Source: Kineococcus siccus (GTDB lineage Bacteria; Actinomycetota; Actinomycetes; Actinomycetales; Kineococcaceae). Taken from it: DNA of 35,581 nt. Positions 16,261 to 22,194 of the stretch are shown here, one piece after another (the stretch's first letter is position 1; each line of letters starts with the position of its first letter). A model generated the notes under the pieces. It was not told where the DNA came from. It did no database searches and was given only the letters and a program-made list of their open reading frames with translations. A program made the position numbers and the translations under genes. Location: NCBI RefSeq assembly GCF_009906795.1, contig NZ_JAAALN010000016.1, positions 1 through 35,581 on the forward strand, read 5' to 3'.

Positions 16261-16344
16261 GCGCAAGACGTCGGCGTACACGTCGGTGTACAACGCATGG
16301 AAACGCTGCTCGTCCGCAACATCGGGCAGCGGTGGTGGGCTCAC
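16261..16344 (-). pseudogene. ECF sigma factor, 5' fragment on the far side of the insertion sequence (module 4)
   Basis: The minus strand from GTG 16344 reads MSPPPLPDVADEQRFHALYT and then DVYADVLR, 28 codons that match the opening of ECF region 2.1. GAGG lies five bases before the GTG. The next codon TTC (16260-16258) is the target duplication and also begins the fragment at 14698. Joining the two gives DVLR-F-VNRRLP in one frame and a 196-residue protein. This fragment alone runs into the insertion sequence and is not functional. Confidence 0.85.
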
Positions 16345-16613
16345 ACCAACCTCATGGCCGGTACCCCTGTCACTGTTTCACCCAGTTCGGCTGCTGGAGG
16401 CGGATAGCTTGCTCACCCGCTGACGCTGTCAGGCGCAGACGCCTCTTTCAATTGCCATCACAGGGTGTCGAGCGGCGCGGACATCGGCATGTCCGCAAGA
16501 TCGTCGTCCGACCACGGCCGCGCGCGGACGGCGGGATGATCGTGAAGTTGCAGAGCCGGAGATCGCGGCACGTACGGACGTCGGCGACGTTCCTGTCGCC
16601 CCCGTGACCTGTA
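16345..16613. other. Intergenic region upstream of the split sigma gene
   Basis: This 269-bp stretch has no convincing gene. It should hold the original promoter of sigma module 4 on the minus strand, but I could not identify a CAAC/CGT pair like those of modules 1 and 3. It also has a short hairpin at 16431-16444 and stretches resembling the dispersed repeat near 16483-16545. Confidence 0.5.
16431..16448 (+). terminator. Weak terminator-like hairpin
   Basis: AGGCG and CGCCT pair around a four-base loop (16431-16444), followed by CTTTC. The stem is short and the T tract poor. It could stop transcription leaving the insertion sequence, but the evidence is thin. Confidence 0.2.
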
Positions 16614-16961
16614 CTACTTGGAGCTGTGTGCTGCGGCGCGGCGCACCCACGACAGCAAGGTCAGCAAGGTGGCTTCGTCGAGGGTACGGGCGGCCCAGTC
16701 AGCGGTCGCCAGGTCGTGGGCGCCGATGGGGACATCGCCCGTCCTGAGGAAATCGATGATGTCTCGTCCTTCGAGTGGGCGGTAGTCCAAGTAGCGCCGG
16801 GACTTGCCGCCGGATCGGGAAGGGGCCTCCTCCAGTGCTTGGTTGGGCACAGCGGAGGTCAGGTCGAAGAGGGTGATGTTCCAGTCCTCGTGGTCTGCTT
16901 CGTCTTCCTGGGGCGTGTGTTCATCGCTCATCTGGTCCTCGATCTCTGGTAGACGAACCAT
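16614..16961 (-). CDS. Hypothetical protein, 115 aa
   Basis: This small acidic soluble protein has an Asp/Glu-rich N-terminus (SDEHTPQEDEADHEDWNITLFDLT). Its C-terminal half reads RRYLDYRPLEGRDIIDFLRTGDVPIGAHDLATADWAARTLDEATLLTLLSW and is helical. No known domain is recognised. The ATG at 16961 has GAGG seven bases upstream; an ATG at 16931 with GAGGA four bases upstream is a plausible alternative. Confidence 0.6.
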   Translation of the reverse strand: MVRLPEIEDQMSDEHTPQEDEADHEDWNITLFDLTSAVPNQALEEAPSRSGGKSRRYLDYRPLEGRDIIDFLRTGDVPIGAHDLATADWAARTLDEATLLTLLSWVRRAAAHSSK

Positions 16962-16997
16962 GGTGCACCTCTTGCTGACGCCGCGAGGTCACAGGGC

Positions 16998-17059
16998 CAT
17001 CGTGATCGCGCAGGGACCGCGGCATGAGCGAGCGCCCCGCACCGCGGGACGACCGTGAG
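16998..17059. repeat. Dispersed intergenic repeat, copy B (tandem units)
   Basis: Two adjacent 25-bp units (16998-17022 and 17023-17047) both end ACCGCGG, and the start of a third (GACGACCGTGAG) follows. They lie between the genes ending at 16961 and 17064. The second unit matches copy A over its last 12 bases. Confidence 0.5.
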
Positions 17060-17063
17060 TCGG

Positions 17064-17279
17064 CTACCTGTCTCGGCGTTCGTGCTTGTCTCGGACCCAC
17101 CAGGCACTGAGGTGGAAGACGGCCACCAGCGACCACCCTCCCGCCATCAGCCAGTCATGCCACTGAGGGGAATGGAATACTCCAGTCCAGCCCGCGGCGG
17201 CCAGTACAAGGCAAAGGATGCCCAGCCCTAGTGCATGGCTTCGCTTGCCGTGCGTATCCCACCACGGTCGCTTGGCCAT
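17064..17279 (-). CDS. Small two-helix membrane protein
   Basis: This 71-residue protein has a basic N-terminus (MAKRPWWDTHGKRSH), two predicted membrane helices (ALGLGILCLVLAAAGWTGVF and WLMAGGWSLVAVFHLSAWWV) and a charged tail (RDKHERRDR). Its function is unknown. The ATG at 17279 is the only good start. The codon use and clear topology support a real gene. Confidence 0.6.
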   Translation of the reverse strand: MAKRPWWDTHGKRSHALGLGILCLVLAAAGWTGVFHSPQWHDWLMAGGWSLVAVFHLSAWWVRDKHERRDR

Positions 17280-17576
17280 GGCCCAGAGTCTGCCGACGAG
17301 GGGTCGTCGGGGCCCCTGGCCACGCCGAGAAGCGCCCGTCCGTGCGAAGTCACACGTGTAGCTGTCCCCCCGGTCATGATCCGATCGTCGTGCTCAGCGA
17401 CCGCTCGCTCGTCGACATGACCGCGGAGTCGCCGGCGCGCACCCCGCCACAAGACCGTGCATTCCGCACCAGGGCATGACCGTGCGTCGCGCACTGCAGC
17501 AGGATCGTGAGGCCGGTGCATGGTACGTCTCGGCAGTGCAGGACGGACACTCACCGCGGCGGTGATCGGCTGACGG
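17280..17576. other. Divergent intergenic region with repeats
   Basis: No convincing gene lies in these 297 bases between two divergent membrane-protein genes. Dispersed repeat units occupy at least 17450-17511, with a more diverged one at about 17416-17449. Promoters for both genes should be here, but I could not assign them. Confidence 0.5.
17450..17511. repeat. Dispersed intergenic repeat, copy C (tandem units)
   Basis: A 25-bp unit (17450-17474, core GTGCATTCCGCAC) is directly followed by a second (from 17475, core GTGCGTCGCGCAC). The second ends in a GATCGTGAG tail, which also occurs near 3943 and 16540. The two cores preserve the GTGC/GCAC pairing while the loop bases differ. Confidence 0.55.
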
Positions 17577-18086
17577 GTGAACACCGTCCCGCGCCGGTGC
17601 CGGCCACGCGATGATGTCGTCGTGGCCGATCCGAGATCCGAACCCGTCACACGCCTGCGCAGCCGCCATCGCCTCTTCACACAGCGACGAGCTGACCGCT
17701 CGCGCCTCACCGGCTCGCTGATCATGGACGCGCTGGTCGTGATCGGTGCCGCGATCTGGTGGCTCAGCGGACACTGGCAGGTCGCGGTGGCATGGGCCGC
17801 GGCGGCGTTGGTAGCCGCCGTGTCCTCTGTGTGGGCCCACCGGCAGGGACCAGCCTTGGACGCGAAGTACGAGAAGTGGCAGCGTCGAGGCCTTCCCGAG
17901 CCGGGAGCAGTCGCGGTGATCCCGGGGATAGCCGTGGTCTTGTTCATCACTGCGCGGTTCGGGATGGGATGGACATGGACGGATGCTGCCTTCATCCTCT
18001 CGAGCACAACCGTGGTCTGCCTGGCCTTCGAATGGCGCGACGCCCGCAGGTACCGCACGTTCCTCGCGGAACGTCCTGTGAGGTGA
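17577..18086 (+). CDS. Multi-pass membrane protein, hypothetical
   Basis: The 169-residue product has a basic N-terminus and about four hydrophobic segments: IMDALVVIGAAIWWLSG, VAVAWAAAALVAAVSSVWA, GAVAVIPGIAVVLFITARF and TDAAFILSSTTVVCLAFEW. A short basic tail (RDARRYRTFLAERPVR) ends the protein. No family is recognised. The GTG at 17577 is the longest start; GTG 17622 would remove 15 basic residues and is equally plausible, since neither has a strong ribosome site. Confidence 0.6.
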   Translation: MNTVPRRCRPRDDVVVADPRSEPVTRLRSRHRLFTQRRADRSRLTGSLIMDALVVIGAAIWWLSGHWQVAVAWAAAALVAAVSSVWAHRQGPALDAKYEKWQRRGLPEPGAVAVIPGIAVVLFITARFGMGWTWTDAAFILSSTTVVCLAFEWRDARRYRTFLAERPVR

Positions 18087-18367
18087 CGGATAGGTGATCT
18101 CGCGTCGTGGCCGGGGCGTCCGGGGGCCCTGATCGAGACCCGCGGCGGCTTTCGCTTGGTCTTCCGCGATAGGAGGGTGATCCCAGCTTGGTCACGCTCG
18201 CTCTTCGACACGAGCGGACGTCACTGGCCGCCGTGATCGCGACCTCAACGCGGCATCAGCGCGCTCGCCTGCGGAACGCCTGGGGTGGGTGGAACCGACA
18301 TCGCGCCGTGAGCGTCCAAGGCAAGATCGCGGTAAGGACGGGCGGTGGCGGAGAGACTGGGGCCGAG
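18087..18367. other. Intergenic region, no supported gene
   Basis: An open frame from 18188 runs in the same frame as the downstream lipoprotein gene, but its predicted sequence is Arg/Gly-rich and unlike a protein. Fragments resembling the dispersed repeat lie around 18230-18275. Confidence 0.45.
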
Positions 18368-18421
18368 ATGCAACGGGAGCCGGGGTGGCGGCATCTCTAG
18401 GCCCCTAGCGCCGGGGCCTTG

Positions 18422-18814
18422 ATGTTGGCTGGGACGCTGGCCGGTTGCTCGCTCTTCGGCGGGCAGCCGTGCGCGGCGGTGCATCAGCCTTCCGGAGTGA
18501 ACTTCGACCTCACCGCTGTGGTCAACCCGGCCGCAGGCGGCATGGTCCGGCTGTGCCTCCAGGACCGTTGTGAGCACTGGGACGTCGCTGGGCGGGACAC
18601 GTCGACCTCGTTCCTCACCGTCAAGGACCTCACGTCTGAGCGGTCGGTGGAGGTCAGCGCTCTGGTCACCGATGCAGCTGGAGTCACGGCCTTCGACGGT
18701 CGAGGCACAGCAGAGCTGAAGCATTACCCGCCCGAAGGGGCGGTCTGTCAGGAGGATCTCTACCGGGCGACCGTCCGGGCCGCGGTGGACGGCAGTCTCA
18801 GCACTGTCACCTGA
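18422..18814 (+). CDS. Putative lipoprotein, signal peptide interrupted by a stop
   Basis: The 130-residue product begins MLAGTLAGCSLFGG, which contains a lipobox (L-A-G-C), followed by a beta-rich outer domain with further cysteines (QPCAAV, RLCLQDRCEHWD, AVCQED). The available N-terminus is too short and uncharged for a signal peptide. Upstream in the same frame, ATG 18368 would add MQREPGWRHL, then a TAG stop (18398-18400), then APSAGA; reading through the stop would give an ideal lipoprotein signal. The gene may therefore be a recent pseudogene, or the stop may be an error. Confidence 0.6.
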   Translation: MLAGTLAGCSLFGGQPCAAVHQPSGVNFDLTAVVNPAAGGMVRLCLQDRCEHWDVAGRDTSTSFLTVKDLTSERSVEVSALVTDAAGVTAFDGRGTAELKHYPPEGAVCQEDLYRATVRAAVDGSLSTVT

Positions 18815-18866
18815 GCTGTAGCGGTAGGCAAGCCCTCATGACGAGGCTGCCACGCGCGACCGGTGC

Positions 18867-18893
18867 CATGAGCGCGCATCCCGCACTGCGCGG
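18867..18893. repeat. Dispersed intergenic repeat, copy D
   Basis: CATGAGCGCGCATCCCGCAC followed by TGCGCGG matches the 25-bp intergenic repeat with a two-base expansion at the end. It lies in the 222-bp gap between 18814 and 19037. Confidence 0.45.
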
Positions 18894-19036
18894 CCTACGG
18901 CCGTCATCAGTCGGTGCAGGTCCGGCGGACGGGTGCAGACCGTCATGTACCTGGGGCCGTGCGTCCGTAGGCTGCCCCTTTATGGTGTTTGATGATCGCC
19001 GTCGAGGGCGCCGCCTGACCGATCCACACTGAGGTC

Positions 19037-19435
19037 GTGACCTCACCGATGACGCCTCCTGCTGTCCCGGGCTCGGCCAGGAAGACGGGGGGCAGGCGCT
19101 GGACTGTGGCCCTGCTGATCATCAGCGCGCTGATTGGGTACCTACCGACGACTCTGCCCCAGGTCGAGGACCGGGTCTTGGTCGCCCAGGCCGCACTGCT
19201 GGCTGTGGTTGTCGTGATCAGTCACCTGCGGTTGCGACCCTGGTGGCCACTGCCCGCGATCTGGGGCGCGTTCACAGTCGGGCTGGGCGTCGGCGTCTTC
19301 TTCGTCGCGGACGACGCCCTGTGGCTCGCCGCCGTCCTCTTCATAGCCTTGTGCGCGATCATCGCCACCGCCGTCATCAACTTGGCTTTGCTCGGCATAC
19401 GTCACCTGTCCGGAGGCGCGAAGCGAAGCGCCTGA
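19037..19435 (+). CDS. Multi-pass membrane protein, hypothetical
   Basis: This 132-residue protein has a proline-rich start with a basic patch (SARKTGGRRW) and four hydrophobic helices: TVALLIISALIGYLP, VLVAQAALLAVVVVISHL, LPAIWGAFTVGLGVGVFFV and LWLAAVLFIALCAIIATAVINLALLGI. The tail is basic. No family is recognised. The GTG at 19037 has GAGG only two bases upstream; the ATG at 19049 is an alternative. Confidence 0.65.
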   Translation: MTSPMTPPAVPGSARKTGGRRWTVALLIISALIGYLPTTLPQVEDRVLVAQAALLAVVVVISHLRLRPWWPLPAIWGAFTVGLGVGVFFVADDALWLAAVLFIALCAIIATAVINLALLGIRHLSGGAKRSA

Positions 19436-19546
19436 CCACTCGGCTACCGCTTGGGACGTCGTTGGGTGTCCAGTGACGCGAGCCTCTCGAGAAGCGCGGA
19501 CGTCGCCGGCCAGCGGCGTGCCGTGCGCTTCCGCACCGGCTCAGCT

Positions 19547-19882
19547 TCAGCGCTCGGCCGACCCGGCGTCCACGTCCGTGTCCTGGTCGACGAAGAGGTC
19601 CTTGTGCATCGGTCCCACGTGGTGGTCGGGTCGTGAGGGGTCGCGCAGGGGGTCGTCGCGGTCGGGCTTCCTCTCCCGCTGCGTGAACATTGCCATCTCT
19701 TCAGCATCGTCGGACCGGTAGATGGTGCCGCTCGTGGGGATGGGCTCGCGCGGACCCTCGACGTCGCGCGGTGGATCGTCGGGGTCGTCGACGCGCCGAA
19801 GTTCCGCCTGCTTCAGGCGCCAGATGGCCGCCTCGTCGCTGTCGTCGTCGTCCGCGTACGGCGGAGTGGGGTCGTCAGACAC
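19547..19882 (-). CDS. Acidic, probably disordered hypothetical protein
   Basis: From GTG 19882 the 111-residue product is strongly acidic and hydrophilic (VSDDPTPPYADDDDSDEAA, RRVDDPDDPPRDVEGPREP, DLFVDQDTDVDAG), with a central helix (IWRLKQAELRR). It is probably largely unstructured and cytoplasmic. AGGGGA sits about six bases before this GTG, which favours it over the longer start at 19924. No family is recognised. Confidence 0.6.
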   Translation of the reverse strand: MSDDPTPPYADDDDSDEAAIWRLKQAELRRVDDPDDPPRDVEGPREPIPTSGTIYRSDDAEEMAMFTQRERKPDRDDPLRDPSRPDHHVGPMHKDLFVDQDTDVDAGSAER

Positions 19883-20019
19883 CGTGGTCCCCTGCCTCGT
19901 GTGGGTGAGTGTGCTGAGGCACACCGTTGGCGGCGTGAACGTCTCCTCGCGCGGCCAACGGCCTGACCGTCGAGTCAGCTCCTGTCACCCGCACGAACCG
20001 CAGAGCCTCTCCTCGTGGG

Positions 20020-20505
20020 TCAGACCAGGCGTAGGACGCGCTCGTCGAGGTCGTCGAGGCCTTGCAGCGTCAGGACGGTCTCGGACCGGGGAAGGCCCGC
20101 GTAGGGCCACTCCACGCTGAGGAGCACGCGGTCGTCGCGGGGGAGCTCGTCGATCCAGTAGGAGGCGTTGACGCTGAAGGAGTCGTCGCTGATGAAGACG
20201 TGGCTGCTCGTGTGGGCGGGTCCGGAGCTGTCGTTGACGGTGACGCGTACCTCGGGGGCCGTGTAGGGGTTGTCGGCGGTGGGTCCGGGGTAGCGGCGGA
20301 GTCGTCCGTAGGACCAGCTGCCGGCGTCGACAGCGCGCTCGCCGGCGGCGCGGAAGGTGAGCAGGAGGTGCAGTCCACTGGTGTAGGCGAAGACGGCCCG
20401 CAGTCCGGCTCCGATGTCGGGGGCGCGGGCGAGGACGACTGGACCGTGCACGATCACACCGAGGTCGGTCGGTGGCCGCACCGCGTGCCACGTGTGGTCT
20501 CTCAC
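20020..20505 (-). CDS. Hypothetical protein, 161 aa
   Basis: This soluble, beta-rich protein has strands such as GVIVHGPVVLARAP, VFAYTSGLHLLLTFRAAGE and DDRVLLSVEWPYAGLPRSETVLTL, and a middle stretch SSHVFISDDSFSVNASYWIDELP. No signal peptide or known family is seen. The GTG at 20505 has no good ribosome site. Codon use fits a real gene. Confidence 0.65.
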   Translation of the reverse strand: MRDHTWHAVRPPTDLGVIVHGPVVLARAPDIGAGLRAVFAYTSGLHLLLTFRAAGERAVDAGSWSYGRLRRYPGPTADNPYTAPEVRVTVNDSSGPAHTSSHVFISDDSFSVNASYWIDELPRDDRVLLSVEWPYAGLPRSETVLTLQGLDDLDERVLRLV

Positions 20506-20617
20506 GAGGTGAGCATGACAGCGGGGAGGTTCATCCGGACCGCTGGCTCACCGAGGCCGTCGGGATCAGTGCTGCAGGCGGGCAGTGCGGGCACAGCCGA
20601 CGCCGCCAGGACAGGTG

Positions 20618-20749
20618 GGCGCGTGAGTCTCAGACCCTCTGCGGGCATCTACGGGTCTGGCGAGAGGTCCGTCGAGCCACTCGCTGATGGTGCGGATCGG
20701 CGGCAGAGGGAACGGACGCCTGAGTGCCGGCGTCTGAGACTCGTGCGCC
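20618..20749. repeat. 132-bp segment flanked by 18-bp inverted repeats
   Basis: GGCGCGTGAGTCTCAGAC at 20618-20635 is matched by its reverse complement at 20732-20749 with 16 of 18 positions identical. About 96 bp lie between. It sits in the 283-bp gap between divergent genes (20505 and 20789). It could be a tiny non-autonomous element, a large hairpin or paired regulator sites; no clear target duplication is visible. Confidence 0.6.
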
Positions 20750-20788
20750 ACGCTCCTCGGCTGGTGTCACGTGGAAGGGGTGAACCAG

Positions 20789-21460
20789 GTGACCGAGCGT
20801 GCGAGGTCGTGGCGAGCGGCGTGCGTGAGCCTGGCAGGGGTGATCGCCTCGGGTGCGGTGCTCGTGTGGATCCCACGAGGTGGGGAGTCACTCCCGACGG
20901 GTGTCGACCTCGGCGACTGCGACTCCTCCCAGAGGCACACGTTCACGGTGAGCGCGTCACTGACCTCCGTTGATCCAGCGGCGCCTGCCGCGCCGAGAGG
21001 TGACTCAGGCGAGACGAGGGTGGCGGTGCCGGAGGTGGTGCTGAGCACGCCGTTCTTCCCCGGTCCGGATGACGACGTGCAGACCGGTTCCAGCGTGACG
21101 GTCTCGGTACGTCAGTGCGACAGCATCAGCATGACCTTCGACCTGGCTCCGGCGGGCGTGCCCGTGGACGTACCAGGGACCGGTCCGGCAGCGGGCTCTG
21201 TACCCACGTCGTTGCTGGGAGTGCGAGAACAACGACTGCACGCCGGGACCGCGAGGGTGTACGTGAGTGATCCGTCCCGGCTGCCGTGCGAGGACGGAGG
21301 GGCTTGCGCTGGTTGGGAGGGCTGGTACTTCACCATGGAGTCCGCCGGCCAGGGGAGCGCGGTCTTCCGCACGCCGATGCGTTGGGGATCGGTGGGGGCC
21401 TCAGAGATGGATTCGCGCGGGCAGCTCGAGGTCCGAGTGGCTGTCGGCACCGCGGTCTGA
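20789..21460 (+). CDS. Exported or membrane-anchored hypothetical protein
   Basis: The N-terminus TERARSWRAACVSLAGVIASGAVLVWIP has a charged region and a hydrophobic helix, consistent with a signal anchor. The remaining 190 residues are Gly/Ser/Val-rich and beta-like, with cysteines (GDCDSSQ, RQCDS, LPCEDGGACAGWEGW) that may form disulphides outside the cell. No domain is recognised. I chose the GTG at 20789 because AAGGGG lies eight bases upstream; GTGs at 20771 and 20780 are in frame but less well placed. Confidence 0.65.
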   Translation: MTERARSWRAACVSLAGVIASGAVLVWIPRGGESLPTGVDLGDCDSSQRHTFTVSASLTSVDPAAPAAPRGDSGETRVAVPEVVLSTPFFPGPDDDVQTGSSVTVSVRQCDSISMTFDLAPAGVPVDVPGTGPAAGSVPTSLLGVREQRLHAGTARVYVSDPSRLPCEDGGACAGWEGWYFTMESAGQGSAVFRTPMRWGSVGASEMDSRGQLEVRVAVGTAV

Positions 21461-21557
21461 CCCGACGTCCGAGCCAGTACCGGAAACCGCCTCCCGACAT
21501 CACCCACCGGTCGTCATCGCGCGGAGGGCAGAGCCGGGCGCCCGGCGGCGCGTGCTG

Positions 21558-22193
21558 TCACCGCACGTCGCGGAAGCTTCGGCGGGACGTCTCGACGTGC
21601 CGCTGCATCGCCGCGCTCGCGCGCTCCTCATCGCCCACCGCGATCGCGGCGACGATGCGGCGGTGCTCGGTCCAGGCCCGGCGGCCCTGCTGGGGAACGG
21701 TCGTGGCGTAGGCCCACTGGATCTGCTCCCCGACGCGGCGCAGCAGGGTGGCCATGCTGCGGGCGCCCGACAACCGGGCGATGCTCGTGTGGAACTCGGT
21801 GTTCAGGGCGGCCCCCTGCGCGGGGTGGTCCTGCTCGAGGGCGGCGAAACCCGCGTCGACGATGCGGGTCAGCTCCGCCACGAGGTCCCCGGCATCACCG
21901 GCGGCGACCCGCCGAGCGCAGCGGGCGGCCGTGATGCCCTCGGCCACGCAACGCACCGCGTAGAGGTCGGCCAGGTCGTCGACCGGGACCTGGGCGACGC
22001 TCGCCCCCGCGTGCGGGCGCAGGTCGAGGAAGCCCTCGGCCGCCAGTGCGCGCACCGCCTCCCGCACGGGCACCCGGGACGTCCCGTAGCGCTGCGCCAG
22101 CACGGCTTCGGTGATCCTGGTCCCGGGCGGCAGCACACCGTCGAGCACGTCCCGGCGCAGCGCGGCCGTGACGCGTTCGGCGGCGGAAACCAC
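21558..22193 (-). CDS. GntR-family regulator, FCD (FadR/VanR) type
   Basis: This 211-residue protein has an N-terminal winged helix-turn-helix at about 6-66 (ALRRDVLDGVLPPGTRITEAVLAQRYGTSRVPVREAVRALAAEGF) and a C-terminal all-helical FCD domain at about 75-205. The FCD domain has the expected histidines (EFHTSI, TEHRRI, MQRHVE), which usually bind a metal and a carboxylate ligand. Its GTG lies one base after the stop of the fused ABC ATPase gene, so it is the last gene of the peptide-uptake operon and probably controls it. TCGTATACGA upstream of the operon is a likely site. Confidence 0.9.
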   Translation of the reverse strand: MVSAAERVTAALRRDVLDGVLPPGTRITEAVLAQRYGTSRVPVREAVRALAAEGFLDLRPHAGASVAQVPVDDLADLYAVRCVAEGITAARCARRVAAGDAGDLVAELTRIVDAGFAALEQDHPAQGAALNTEFHTSIARLSGARSMATLLRRVGEQIQWAYATTVPQQGRRAWTEHRRIVAAIAVGDEERASAAMQRHVETSRRSFRDVR

Positions 22194-22194
22194 G

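Noticed and set aside
17416-17511. Possible short CRISPR array
   Set aside because: Units are adjacent with no spacers of regular length and no cas genes; they fit a decayed tandem intergenic repeat.
18188-18400. 70-residue open frame before the lipoprotein gene
   Set aside because: Arg/Gly-rich sequence without a ribosome site, overlapping repeat-like DNA; its end is better explained as the lipoprotein signal interrupted by a stop.
19415-19450. tRNA-Ser-like string near CTCGGCTACC
   Set aside because: No T-arm GTTCGA motif or cloverleaf could be assembled around it.
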